64,000 nt of DNA from CAJQHK01 sp038142525 (GTDB taxonomy: Bacteria > Pseudomonadota > Alphaproteobacteria > Rickettsiales > UBA1997): NCBI GenBank assembly GCA_038142525.1, contig JAYQKE010000003.1, positions 1-64,000 of the forward strand, given 5' to 3'. The position numbers were made by a program, and so were the translations under genes. The notes under the pieces were generated by a model. That model did no database searches and was not told the DNA's origin. It saw only the letters and a list, made by a program, of their open reading frames with translations. Shown here one piece after another: positions 18,420-28,037 of this stretch (position 1 is the first letter of the stretch; every line of letters starts with the position of its first letter).

Positions 18420-19402
18420 TTTAAAATTTTTTTATGTAAATCCAAAGCACTGAGAAAGGCATTTTCTACCCTACCAGAAATAAAATAATCGCCACAAAGA
18501 GCAAGATTTAAATTCTGATCAAATAAAGATTTTTCTGCCTCACGCAATTTTGCATTAGCATAACGCCAACGATGAATATTGACATAATCAATCTTATTTT
18601 GATCAAAATCAATGATTTTTTGTAATTGCTTCAATAATTTTTGCTGTATTAATTCTAGATCATCTTCCAAATTTTCCTTAGCCCAATCATTACTAGAATT
18701 AATAAGCATTGAAAAATTTTCTGGTCGGCTTTTTTTTGAACTATTAACCGAAATCCAGCTAATTACTGATTCCTTAACCAAGGCAGCATCAAAATCCAAA
18801 TCCAAATCTTCTTTAAAACCAAGCATTAAAGAAAAACATGGCAACATCTGAACATCTTTAATAATCTGCAAATATTTAAAATTTTCTGGCAATAAATTAA
18901 GCGCCTGATGTGATGGAATTGCTAAAATTACATAATCAAAATCAGAAAAAACCTTATCTTCAATAGTTTTTAGAGCCCATTTTTGATTTCTAAAATCAAT
19001 CTTACTTATTTGCTCTTTCAATCTAAGATCTAAATTCTTTGCCATAAATTTACAAAGATTATTCATTTGTGGCAAAGCAACATAATGCGGATTTTCTTCA
19101 TTATTAAATTGCCATTTTCTAGTGATTTTATTATCAACTATTTCACAAAATCTAGCATCCCAAATATCAATAATTCCTTGCTGATAGGCTGTCTGACAAA
19201 ATTCCTTAAATTCATCACTTTTAGCAGTAAAAAATTGGGCTCCATGATCAAAATGATAATTTTCTACCCTTCTTGTCGCCATTCTACCCCCAATTCCTCG
19301 TGATTTATCAAAAATTATCACTTCATTTTTTGTCGCCAATTTATTAGCAATGGTCAATCCGGCAATTCCTGCACCAATTATGGCAATTTTCTGATTTCTC
19401 AT
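18416..19402 (-). CDS. Renalase-like FAD-dependent amine oxidoreductase
   Basis: 328 residues beginning with a dinucleotide-binding fold (IAIIGAGIAGLTIANKL, then an acidic strand end IIFDKSRGIGGRMATRR). HFDHGAQFFTA and the C-terminal LALCGDYFISGRVENAFLSA complete the FAD-binding pattern of the COG3380/renalase-like group. The substrate is unknown. It is transcribed divergently from phrB; genes of this family often neighbour photolyases, which suggests a light- or flavin-linked role. It is the first gene of a four-gene minus-strand run ending with mnmG. Confidence 0.8.
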   Translation of the reverse strand: MRNQKIAIIGAGIAGLTIANKLATKNEVIIFDKSRGIGGRMATRRVENYHFDHGAQFFTAKSDEFKEFCQTAYQQGIIDIWDARFCEIVDNKITRKWQFNNEENPHYVALPQMNNLCKFMAKNLDLRLKEQISKIDFRNQKWALKTIEDKVFSDFDYVILAIPSHQALNLLPENFKYLQIIKDVQMLPCFSLMLGFKEDLDLDFDAALVKESVISWISVNSSKKSRPENFSMLINSSNDWAKENLEDDLELIQQKLLKQLQKIIDFDQNKIDYVNIHRWRYANAKLREAEKSLFDQNLNLALCGDYFISGRVENAFLSALDLHKKILK

Positions 19403-19485
19403 TTTATAATTTGAATTATTTTTAATATATCTTAGGATTTATTTGTAAATTAACAACCCCAACCTATTGGCGCTAAAAAAAACCT

Positions 19486-20853
19486 ATGAATAAATCAATC
19501 ATCTGGCTTAGAAATGATCTCAGATTATCCGATAATTTAGCAATAGATCATGTTGCCAAAAATAATCATCAAATCCTCTTTCTCTATATTCAGGATAAAT
19601 CTCTTGGTTCAGCCTCCAAATGGTTTTTACATCAGTCATTAGATGCTTTTAAAAAAGATATTTATCAAAAATATCAAGCAAAATTAATAATCAAATCTGG
19701 TAATGAACAAGATATTTTAGAAAATTTAGTTAAAAAATATCAAATCAATTCTATCTTTTGGAATAGAATTTATGAACCAAAAAAAATCCAAAGAGATATT
19801 AAAATTAAAAAATATTTCAAAAATTCTGGATTGGAAATTGAAAGCTTTAATAGTTCATTGCTTTTTGAACCATTTGAAATCAAAAATCTTGCTGGGGAAT
19901 TTTTTAAAGTCTTCACACCTTTCTGGAAAAAATGTCTTACTAAAATTGGTGATTTATCATTTCCAACCACAATTCCTAAGGCGCTAAATTTAATAAAATT
20001 AGAGGGGGAAGAAGATTTATCTTTAGAAAAGTTAGATCTATTAACAACAAACCCAAATTGGGCCCAAGATTGGCACAAAATCTACAAAATCAGTGAAGAA
20101 TCAGCCCATGATATAGCTGATAATTTTGTTAAAAACCGAGTAGAAATTTATAAAAAATCTCGTGATTTTCCAGCCCAAAATAATACTAGCTTTCTTTCAC
20201 CTTTTTTACATTTTGGTCTAATTTCACCTAAACATCTTTATTATAAAATTATACCTTATCTAGTATCAGATGATGCCAGATGCTTTTTAAGTGAAATTGG
20301 TTGGCGTGAATTTTCTTACCATCTTTTATATCATTTTCCAGAACTTCCTGAAAAAAATTTTAAAGCAAAATTTAATAATTTTCCTTGGAAAAATAACCAA
20401 GAAGATCTCAAAAAATGGCAAAAAGGAGAGACGGGATTTCCATTAATTGATGCTGGAATGAGAGAATTATATCAAACTGGCAGAATGCATAATCGCGTTA
20501 GAATGATTGTCGCTTCATTTTTAACTAAAAATCTTTTGATTGATTGGCGTCTTGGTCAAGAATGGTTTTGGGATTGTTTAACTGATGCCGATCTTGCTTC
20601 AAACTCAGCCTCTTGGCAATGGGTTGCTGGTTCTGGTGCTGACGCCGCCCCTTATTTTAGAATTTTTAATCCAATTACTCAAAGTAAAAAATTTGACCCA
20701 GAAGGAGAATATATTAAAAAATGGCTGCCAGAATTAAAGAATCTATCCAATAAAGAAATTCATCAACCACAAGATAGATCAAATTATTATCCAGAAATGA
20801 TCGATCTCAAATCATCTAGAAATATGGCCTTAGCAACCTTTAAAAAAATATAA
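19486..20853 (+). CDS. phrB: Deoxyribodipyrimidine photolyase
   Basis: Repairs UV-induced cyclobutane pyrimidine dimers using blue light, FAD and an antenna pigment. SIIWLRNDLRLSDNLAI opens the N-terminal antenna domain. The FAD-binding part has SFLSPFLHFGLISPKHLYY, the conserved EIGWREFSYHLLYHFP, GFPLIDAGMRELYQTGRMHNR and SASWQWVAGSGADAAPYFRIFNP (read in pieces). At 455 residues it is a full-length class I enzyme. A photolyase implies that the cell or its host is exposed to light, which is unusual for a strictly intracellular, AT-rich genome. Confidence 0.93.
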   Translation: MNKSIIWLRNDLRLSDNLAIDHVAKNNHQILFLYIQDKSLGSASKWFLHQSLDAFKKDIYQKYQAKLIIKSGNEQDILENLVKKYQINSIFWNRIYEPKKIQRDIKIKKYFKNSGLEIESFNSSLLFEPFEIKNLAGEFFKVFTPFWKKCLTKIGDLSFPTTIPKALNLIKLEGEEDLSLEKLDLLTTNPNWAQDWHKIYKISEESAHDIADNFVKNRVEIYKKSRDFPAQNNTSFLSPFLHFGLISPKHLYYKIIPYLVSDDARCFLSEIGWREFSYHLLYHFPELPEKNFKAKFNNFPWKNNQEDLKKWQKGETGFPLIDAGMRELYQTGRMHNRVRMIVASFLTKNLLIDWRLGQEWFWDCLTDADLASNSASWQWVAGSGADAAPYFRIFNPITQSKKFDPEGEYIKKWLPELKNLSNKEIHQPQDRSNYYPEMIDLKSSRNMALATFKKI

Positions 20854-20870
20854 TAAATTCTGAACTTTAA

Positions 20871-20920
20871 GAAACCTCTGAAAAACTAAAAATTGGAATT
20901 TTTAGTTTTTCAGAGGTTCC
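20871..20920. mobile_element. 50-bp mini-MITE, IS5-type termini
   Basis: Only the two inverted termini remain (left GAAACCTCTGAAAAACTAAA, right ending CAGAGGTTCC), making an almost perfect hairpin. A TTAA duplication flanks it (20867-20870, 20921-20924). It lies between the convergent phrB and ppdK genes and could act as a terminator. Confidence 0.8.
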
Positions 20921-20938
20921 TTAAGGGTAACTAAGTTT

Positions 20939-23600
20939 TTAATCTAAATTTGCTTGAGCAGCAGCGATTCTAGCAATAGGAACGCGATAAGGAGAACAAG
21001 AAACATAATCTAAACCAACCTTATGACAAAAATTAACTGATTTTGGATCACCACCATGTTCACCACAAATACCTAATTTAATATTTTTTCTGGTTTTTCT
21101 GCCACCTTCTACAGCTATTTCAATCAATTTACCAACACCTTTTTGATCAAGAACTGCAAAAGGATCTTTTTCAATAATATTTTGAGCTTTATAGTCAGGT
21201 AAGAAATTACCAGCATCATCACGAGAAATACCAAGGGTAGTTTGAGTTAAATCATTAGTTCCAAAACTAAAAAACTCTGCTTCTTTAGCAATCTCATCAG
21301 CAACAATTGCCGCTCTTGGAAGTTCGATCATAGTTCCAACCATATAATTCAAATCACCAGCAAAATTAGCTTTTACCTCTTGGTAAGTATCATTAATGAT
21401 TTTCCTTAAAATCTCTAATTCTTTTGGAATACAAACCAAAGGAACCATGATTTCAATTTTCGGCTCCTTACCTGTTTTCTTTTTGATATTAAAACCAGCT
21501 TCAAAAATCGCCCTAGCCTGCATCTTATAAATTTCTGGATGGGAAATACCAAGCCTACAGCCTCTGTGACCGAGCATTGGATTTTCTTCACTCAATCTAA
21601 TAATTCTAGATTTAATATAATCTTTAGAAACATTAAGAATCTCAGCCATTTTGATAATATCCTTATCTTCATGAGGCAAAAATTCATGCAAAGGTGGATC
21701 AAGAAGACGAATATTTACTGGTAAACCCTCCATGATTTCAAAGATTTCTTCAAAATCCTTTCTTTGCATTGGAAGTAATTTTTCTAAAGATTCTAACCTA
21801 CCATCCTTTGTTTCAGATAAAATCATTTGACGCACAGCATCAATACGATCCTCATTAAAAAACATATGTTCAGTACGACATAATCCAATACCTTCAGCAC
21901 CAAATTCCCTAGCAATTTTGCAATCTTTTGCGGTTTCGGCATTAGTTCTAATTTTTAATCTTCTAATATCATCAACCCAAGACATTATGGTTCTAAAATC
22001 ATCAGATAATTCAGGATCAATAGTTGGGACAGTACCTAAAATTACATCACCAGTAGAGCCATTAATGGTAATAATTTCTCCCTCCTTTATTTTCGTATTA
22101 GAAATAATAACTTCCTTAGCATCATAATTAATCTCAACTTCAGAAGCGCCACAAACACATGGGGTTCCCATGCCACGCGCAACAACAGCAGCGTGAGATG
22201 TCATGCCACCTCTAGAAGTTAAAATTGCCTTGGCAACCGCCATACCCTTAATATCCTCTGGGCTAGTTTCAGCTCTAACTAAAATAACATTTCCAGCTTT
22301 TGATTTTTCTTCAGCATCTTTTGATGAAAATACCACAATACCAGAAGCAGCACCAGGCGAAGCTGGCAATGCTTTAGTTAAAATTTTAACCTTAGCCTTT
22401 GAGTCAATTCTCGGATGTAATAATTGATCTAAAGATTCTGGAGAGATTCTTTTAACCGCCTCCTTTTGATTAATTAAACCCTCTTGCACCATATCAACGG
22501 CAATTTTTAAAGCAAAGAGTAACACTTCTTTTACCTGATCTGGTTTGAAGCATCCATAATTTATTATTTTGAACGGTAAATTCAATATCTTGCATGTCAC
22601 GATAATGAAGCTCCAATTTTTGATAGATATTTACTAGATCTTGATAAGCAAAGAGGCATTGACTCCTCCATAGAAGGTAAATCGGATCCAGATTTAATTC
22701 TTGCTAATTTAGTAATATTTTGCGGTGTTCTAATACCAGCAACAACATCTTCACCTTGAGCATTAATTAAATATTCACCGTAAAATTCTTTTGCTCCAGT
22801 TGAAGGATCACGAGTAAAAGCAACACCAGTAGCACAATCTTCACCCATATTACCAAAAACCATTGATTGAATATTAACAGCTGTTCCCCACTCGACAGGG
22901 ATATCATGAAGTTCACGATAGGTAATAGCGCGATCATTCATCCAAGAAGCAAAAACCGCTTCAATTGCGCCCCATAATTGTTCTTTAACATTTTGAGGAA
23001 ATTCTTTGCCCGTTTCCTGCAAAACCTTTTCTTTAAATAAAGAAATAATTTCTTCTAAATGTTTTTCTGTTAAATCAGTATCTAAAAATATACCATATTC
23101 AGATTTTTTTCATCCATAATTTCTTCAAAATTATAATGATCTACACCTAATACCACATCAGAATACATTTGAATAAAACGACGATAAGAATCTAAAGCAA
23201 ATCTTTTATTATCACTTTTTTTAGTAAGACCAATTAATGTCTTATCATTAAGACCAAGATTTAGAACGGTATCCATCATGCCAGGCATAGAAGCCCTGGC
23301 ACCAGAACGGACAGAAAATAAAAGGGGATTCTCACTATCACCAAAATTAGCTTGCAATTTTTTTTCAATCTTTGCAATAGATTCACTAATTTGAAACTCT
23401 AATTCTACCGGAAAATTTCTATTATTTTTATAATAAATATCACAAACTTCAGTAGTAATTGTAAATCCTGGAGGAACGGGTAAAGCAAGATTTGACATCT
23501 CAGCCAAATTTGCACCCTTACCACCAAGAAGATTTTTCATCGAAACATCACCTTCCGATTTTCCATCTCCGAAATTATAAACTAATTTATTTTTACTCAT
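20939..23600 (-). CDS. ppdK: Pyruvate, phosphate dikinase, three frameshifts
   Basis: Interconverts pyruvate, ATP and phosphate with PEP, AMP and diphosphate. The nucleotide-binding part is MKNLLGGKGANLAEM, then VPPGFTITTE and SVRSGARASMPGMMDTVLNLG. The phosphohistidine domain has TSRGGMTSHAAVVARGMGTP, and the PEP-binding barrel has RTEHMFF, MLGHRGCRLG and CGEHGGDP. Joined, it is about 885 residues, full length. Breaks: near 23104 (seven A where eight fit), at 22648-22654 and at 22512-22518; the last two both have GCAAAGA where GCAAGA restores SMPLAYQDLVKIY and SVTLALKIAVD. All signature residues are intact, which argues for a working gene. Confidence 0.9.
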
Positions 23601-23644
23601 TTTAACTAATTAAGAAATATAATATTCAACAACTTAGAAGAATT

Positions 23645-24604
23645 TTACCACCTTATAACTATAGAACCCCAAGTCAATCCAGCTCCCAAAGCATTCATTA
23701 CCACTATACTGCCCTTTTTGATTTTGTGATTTTGTAAATAATAATCTAAAGCCAAAGGAATTGAAGCGGCAGATGTATTAGCATGCTTATCAACAGCAAT
23801 TATTGCCTGATCTTCTTTTAATCCTAACTTTTTAGCAACAGAATTTAAAATTCTAATATTAGCCTGATGTGAAACCACATGATCAAGATCATCTATAGTA
23901 AGATTAGCCAATTCTAAACTCTTTAGAACTGAGCTAGTCATTTTTTCAACAGCATTTTTGAAAACCTCCTTACCAACCATAGTAATAGCCCCTGCTTTTT
24001 GATTTAAAGATACACCGCCATCCGTTTGCAAAATATCACCAAAACTACCATCAGAATATAAAATAGAAGAAAGAATGCCAGATTCATCTTCACTTTTTGA
24101 TAAAATAACAGCTCCCGCTCCATCACCAAATAAAACGCAACTATTTCTATCCTTCCAATCTAAAATTTTAGATAAAGTTTCAGCGCCAATTACCAAAATA
24201 TTTTTGCAACTGCCAGATTTAATAAAATTATTAGCAATATCCAAAGCATAAACAAAACCAGAACAAACAGCTTGCACATCAAATGCAAAAGCATTTTTAA
24301 TTCCCAATTTTTCTTGTATTATTGTAGCTGTTGAAGGAAAAGTGCGATCGGGAGTAGTAGTGGCAACAATAATAGCATCAATATCTTTGTCATTAAGATC
24401 AGATTTTTCTAAAGCATTTTTTGTCGCTAAATAACCAAGATCAGAAGTTAATTCATCTTCCACAACATGTCTTTCCTTAATTCCAGTTCTGGACTGAATC
24501 CAATCATCAGAAGTATCAATAATTTTTTCCAGATCAAAATTAGTAAGGATTTTCTTTGGTAAATATGAACCGATAGATGTAATTTTGCTGGTAATATTTT
24601 TCAT
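23645..24604 (-). CDS. fabH: 3-oxoacyl-ACP synthase III (KAS III)
   Basis: Starts fatty-acid synthesis by condensing an acyl-CoA with malonyl-ACP. The catalytic Cys lies in DVQAVCSGFVYALDIA, the His in VSHQANIRILNSVAKKLG and the Asn in DKHANTSAASIPLAL. DDWIQSRTGIKERH is typical of the family. 319 residues, full length. Its start overlaps the end of plsX by 4 bases, and rpmF lies just upstream, the common alphaproteobacterial rpmF-plsX-fabH arrangement. Confidence 0.95.
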   Translation of the reverse strand: MKNITSKITSIGSYLPKKILTNFDLEKIIDTSDDWIQSRTGIKERHVVEDELTSDLGYLATKNALEKSDLNDKDIDAIIVATTTPDRTFPSTATIIQEKLGIKNAFAFDVQAVCSGFVYALDIANNFIKSGSCKNILVIGAETLSKILDWKDRNSCVLFGDGAGAVILSKSEDESGILSSILYSDGSFGDILQTDGGVSLNQKAGAITMVGKEVFKNAVEKMTSSVLKSLELANLTIDDLDHVVSHQANIRILNSVAKKLGLKEDQAIIAVDKHANTSAASIPLALDYYLQNHKIKKGSIVVMNALGAGLTWGSIVIRW

Positions 24605-25659
24605 AATGCTCCACTAATATCGTCAATATAATCTTTTTGCAAATAAGATGAAGATTCAATTTCTTCAACAATTTTATCATTAATATTATTTTCAATTAAT
24701 GATATAGCAACATTGATAGCATTAGCAAATGAATTAGCATCAGCACTACCATGACTTTTAACAACAATACCATTTAGACCAATGAGCATTGCGCCATTAT
24801 AGGTATTGGGATCCATTTCTTTTAATACTTTATTTAAAGATCTTTTTGCTAATAAATATCCAAGCTGGGCTATGATAGAAGATTTAAAACCTTTTTTCAA
24901 AGTATGAGATATTAATTTTGCCGTCCCCTCAATAGATTTTAAAGAAATATTACCGGTAAAACCATCTGTCACAACAACATCAACAGTACCTTTAGTAATA
25001 TCATCACCTTCAACATAACCATGAAAATATTCCGCAATATCACTTTCTTTTACTAGAGTAGCTGTGTCGCGAACCATATCACTACCTTTTAAATCTTCAG
25101 ATCCTACATTTAAAATACCAATTTTTGGCTTTTTAATACCATAAGCGACTTTAGCAAAAACATAACCCATAACTGCAAATTGATAGAGAATTTCCGAACT
25201 ACAATCAACATTCGCCCCCATATCAAGCATTATGGTATTTTTACCTTTAATATTTGGAATTGAAGTAACAATTGCTGGGCGATCAATATCAGGAAGCGCT
25301 CTTAAAATCACTTTAGAAATAGCCATCAAAGCACCAGTATTTCCAGCAGAAACTATAGCATCACTTTCACCTGACTTAACAGAATTAATGGCTAGTCTCA
25401 TACTAGATTTTCCGCCTTTACGAAGAGCAACAGAGGGCTTTTCATCAGACGAAATATAGCTATCAGTATGTATTAAACGGGATTTTTTTTTAAGAGAACT
25501 GCAATTATTTAATATTGGAGATATTTTTTCTTCATCACCATAAATTAAGAACTCAATATCAGATCTAGCAGAAGAAAGGATATTGGCACCTTGAATTATT
25601 GACTCGGGTGCAGAATCTCCACCCATAGCATCTAGTGAAATTATTTTATTTCTAGCCAC
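24601..25659 (-). CDS. plsX: Phosphate acyltransferase PlsX
   Basis: Converts acyl-ACP to acyl-phosphate for phospholipid synthesis. It begins KIISLDAMGGDSAPESII and has the family motifs KPSVALRKGGKSSMR, SAGNTGALMAIS, PAIVTSIPN, MLDMGANVDC and VVTDGFTGNISLKSIEG. 352 residues. It is coupled to fabH by a 4-base overlap and lies 22 bases downstream of rpmF. Confidence 0.95.
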   Translation of the reverse strand: MARNKIISLDAMGGDSAPESIIQGANILSSARSDIEFLIYGDEEKISPILNNCSSLKKKSRLIHTDSYISSDEKPSVALRKGGKSSMRLAINSVKSGESDAIVSAGNTGALMAISKVILRALPDIDRPAIVTSIPNIKGKNTIMLDMGANVDCSSEILYQFAVMGYVFAKVAYGIKKPKIGILNVGSEDLKGSDMVRDTATLVKESDIAEYFHGYVEGDDITKGTVDVVVTDGFTGNISLKSIEGTAKLISHTLKKGFKSSIIAQLGYLLAKRSLNKVLKEMDPNTYNGAMLIGLNGIVVKSHGSADANSFANAINVAISLIENNINDKIVEEIESSSYLQKDYIDDISGAL

Positions 25660-25681
25660 AATATTGAGTTAAAATTATAGA

Positions 25682-25915
25682 TTACTCCTTAGCACCTACT
25701 TCCTTCTTATCTTCAGTTTCGTTAGCCTCAACTTCTTTCTCTTCTACAACTTTTTTACCATTATAATAACCGCTTGGTGAAACATGATGAGCAATTTTAT
25801 CTTCACCAGTCACAGAATCAACAGTGATATTTGGAAAAGATAATTTCTTTGCACCATTGCCCGCTCTACGATTTCCCCTCTTAGATTTAGATATTTTCTT
25901 CTTTGGAACTGCCAT
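25682..25915 (-). CDS. rpmF: 50S ribosomal protein L32
   Basis: MAVPKKKISKSKRGNRRAG is the conserved basic start of L32; the core ends around HHVSPSGYYNGKKVV. An acidic tail (VEEKEVEANETEDKKEVGAKE, 21 residues or so) extends the protein to 77 residues; such tails vary in this family. The zinc-binding cysteines found in some L32 proteins are absent. Confidence 0.93.
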   Translation of the reverse strand: MAVPKKKISKSKRGNRRAGNGAKKLSFPNITVDSVTGEDKIAHHVSPSGYYNGKKVVEEKEVEANETEDKKEVGAKE

Positions 25916-26035
25916 AAAATTATAATTTAATTTAAAAGAAAAATCATATATTAACCTTTTAATAAATCAATATTGAATATGAGGCGAGATAAAAAATTAG
26001 GAATTAAAATAATTAATAACTTCTTCATTTCTTAT

Positions 26036-26208
26036 GGAACCTCTGAAAAACTAAAAATTGGAATTTTTAGATCATTTTTTAGCAGAAATTCTGTTTCTTT
26101 TTGGTGCAATATGGACATATTGTGCCATAAAAAAACTAAATGTTATGCTAAAAAAGGGTCAAAAAGATCAATTTTGCTAAATACATATTTTAGTTTTTCA
26201 GAGGTTCC
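26036..26208. mobile_element. 173-bp MITE, IS5-type termini (long class, copy 3)
   Basis: Same family as 3119-3288, with a TTAT duplication at 26032-26035 and 26209-26212 and a central palindrome at 26103-26126. The right end (26190-26208) encodes the last residues and the stop codon of rarA. Confidence 0.85.
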
Positions 26209-27512
26209 TTATCTCTCAATCTTTGCCAATAATCCACCCTCTTTGCTATCTCCCTTTCAAAACCCCTTTCATTTGGTTCATAATATTTAGGACGCGCCCC
26301 TTTATCTTGTAATATTTCTTCAGGAAAATATTCCTGACCAGAAAAACAATTTTTTGTGTCATGATCATAAATATATCCTTCCTTATAACCCATATCCTGC
26401 ATCATTTTAGTAGGAGCATTGAGAATATATTTTGGTGGAGATTGATTATTATATTTTTTAGCATCATTTCTAGCCTCCTTATAGGCCTTGTAGCAGGAAT
26501 TTGATTTTGGTGCAGTAGCGCAATAAATCACTGCATTTGCTATAACATAATCACCTTCTTTTTTACCCAAAAAATGATATGAATCTTTGGCGACCAAAGC
26601 CTGAATCAAAGCATTAGGATCAGCCATAGCAATATCTTCACTGGCAAATCTAACAATTCTTCTAAGAATATAATTTGGATCTTCTCCAGCTTCTAACATT
26701 CTAGCTAAATAATAAAGAGAAGCATCGACATCTGACCCTCTCATTGCCTTATGAAGAGCACTGATCAAACCATAATGACTATCACTTTTTTTGTCATAAA
26801 TTGCCATTTTCTTTTGCAAAATATCTGACAATTCTTTTAGATCTATTAATTTATTTGAATCAAATAAAAATAATTCTTCACATAAATTTAAAAGATATCT
26901 GGCATCTTTAGCTGCAATTTCTATTAATTTTTTCCTAGAATCTTGAGTTAATGGTAATTTTTTGCCATAATATTCTTCAGCTCTTTTTATTACCAATTCT
27001 AAATCAAAATCTGATAAAGGCTTTAATTCCACAACTCGACATCTAGATAAGAGAGCAGAATTTAATTCAAAAGAGGGATTTTCGGTTGTAGCGCCAATTA
27101 AAATAATTGTGCCATCTTCAATATAAGGTAAAAATAAATCCTGCTGGGATTTATTAAAGCGATGAATTTCATCAATGATTAAAATTGTATTTACAGACTG
27201 ATCTTCTCTTCTTTTTATAGCTTCATTAAAAACTTTTCTAACTTCTGACGCTGTGCTATTAGTTGCCGATAAAATTTGAGAGTGATAATTTGGTAATTTA
27301 GCTAAAATTTTAGCAATAGAGGTTTTGCCACAACCAGCCCTGCCCCATAATATTAATGAAGGTATTTTTTGCGATTTAATTATTCTGGTTAAAATGCCAT
27401 TTTGGCCTAAAAGATGATTTTGACCAATAATTTCATCAATTGATTTTGGTCTTAAAATATCAGCAAGAGGCTGATAAATTTGAGTTTGATTATTTTGTAT
27501 TAGAGGTTCCAA
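26190..27512 (-). CDS. rarA: Replication-associated recombination protein A (AAA+ ATPase)
   Basis: A clamp-loader-like ATPase acting at stalled forks. LADILRPKSIDEIIGQNHLLG is followed by Walker A (LWGRAGCGKTSIAK), Walker B (ILIIDEIHRFNKSQQD), sensor 1 (LIGATTENPSFELNSALLSR) and the C-terminal LRRIVRFASEDIAMADPNAL. Its final residues, EPLKN and stop, are read from the GGAACCTCTGAAAAACTAA terminus of the MITE. The original C-terminus was therefore replaced by a few element-derived residues just after LRDK. At 440 residues, activity is probably unaffected. Confidence 0.93.
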   Translation of the reverse strand: MEPLIQNNQTQIYQPLADILRPKSIDEIIGQNHLLGQNGILTRIIKSQKIPSLILWGRAGCGKTSIAKILAKLPNYHSQILSATNSTASEVRKVFNEAIKRREDQSVNTILIIDEIHRFNKSQQDLFLPYIEDGTIILIGATTENPSFELNSALLSRCRVVELKPLSDFDLELVIKRAEEYYGKKLPLTQDSRKKLIEIAAKDARYLLNLCEELFLFDSNKLIDLKELSDILQKKMAIYDKKSDSHYGLISALHKAMRGSDVDASLYYLARMLEAGEDPNYILRRIVRFASEDIAMADPNALIQALVAKDSYHFLGKKEGDYVIANAVIYCATAPKSNSCYKAYKEARNDAKKYNNQSPPKYILNAPTKMMQDMGYKEGYIYDHDTKNCFSGQEYFPEEILQDKGARPKYYEPNERGFEREIAKRVDYWQRLRDKEPLKN

Positions 27513-27534
27513 TTTTACAGGATAAACTGGATTT

Positions 27535-27563
27535 ATAAGGTTGGCGGGTAGAAAAACCCGCCA
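27535..27563. terminator. GC-rich hairpin downstream of acpP and upstream of rarA
   Basis: TTGGCGGGT and ACCCGCCAA form a 9-bp stem with a 6-base loop. No clear T-run follows on either strand, so terminator function is tentative. Confidence 0.4.
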
Positions 27564-27577
27564 ATATAATAAATATC

Positions 27578-27692
27578 AATTATCATTAAAAAAACTATTA
27601 TAAGAATAAACGATATAGCATAAATTACTCCGAAAATCAAAAGATCTTCTTGCGTCATTTGCGCTATATTGTTTATTTTTTAATGATAATTG
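27578..27692. repeat. 115-bp foldback downstream of acpP
   Basis: CAATTATCATTAAAAAA at the left end and TTTTTTAATGATAATTG at the right are perfect inverses. A second nested pair (AATAAACGATATAGC and GCTATATTGTTTATT) differs at one base. One arm recurs upstream of coaX (57208-57235). It may be a small mobile element or a structured 3' region of the acpP transcript. A 40-codon reading frame inside it (from 27654 to 27532, minus strand) is probably spurious. Confidence 0.5.
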
Positions 27693-27697
27693 GTAAA

Positions 27698-27940
27698 TTA
27701 TATATTTTCAGCAATATGTTTAACTGCAGTTCCAACAGTATCAATTTTTTCAGCAAGATCATCAGGAATTTCAATTCCAAATTCTTCTTCAAAAGCCATA
27801 ACAAGTTCAACTTGATCTAAACTATCAGCGCCTAAATCATCAACAAAAGCAAGAGATTCAACAATTTTATCTTCTTCAACACCCAGATGATCGATAATGA
27901 TTTTTTTAACTTTATCAAAAACTTCTTTATTATCAGACAT
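27698..27940 (-). CDS. acpP: Acyl carrier protein
   Basis: An 80-residue carrier of growing acyl chains. The phosphopantetheine serine lies in DDLGADSLDQVELVMAFEEE. It is acidic throughout and of normal length. The holo-ACP synthase that would load it is encoded at 56771-57168. Confidence 0.97.
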   Translation of the reverse strand: MSDNKEVFDKVKKIIIDHLGVEEDKIVESLAFVDDLGADSLDQVELVMAFEEEFGIEIPDDLAEKIDTVGTAVKHIAENI

Positions 27941-28037
27941 ATTCTTTAAATTAATTTATTAATATTTATTTTAATTTCCAAACGGACTGGGACCAATTTA
28001 ATTATTTGCTTTTTAAATGCAATAGAAAATTAATATA

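Noticed and set aside
25973..26290. Plus-strand frame over the MITE at 26036 and the rarA end
   Set aside because: It is made of MITE sequence and antisense rarA.
27532..27654. A 40-codon hydrophobic reading frame downstream of acpP (MTQEDLLIFGVIYAIS...)
   Set aside because: It lies across the foldback and the GC-rich hairpin and has no recognisable ribosome site or homologue known to me; likely chance.
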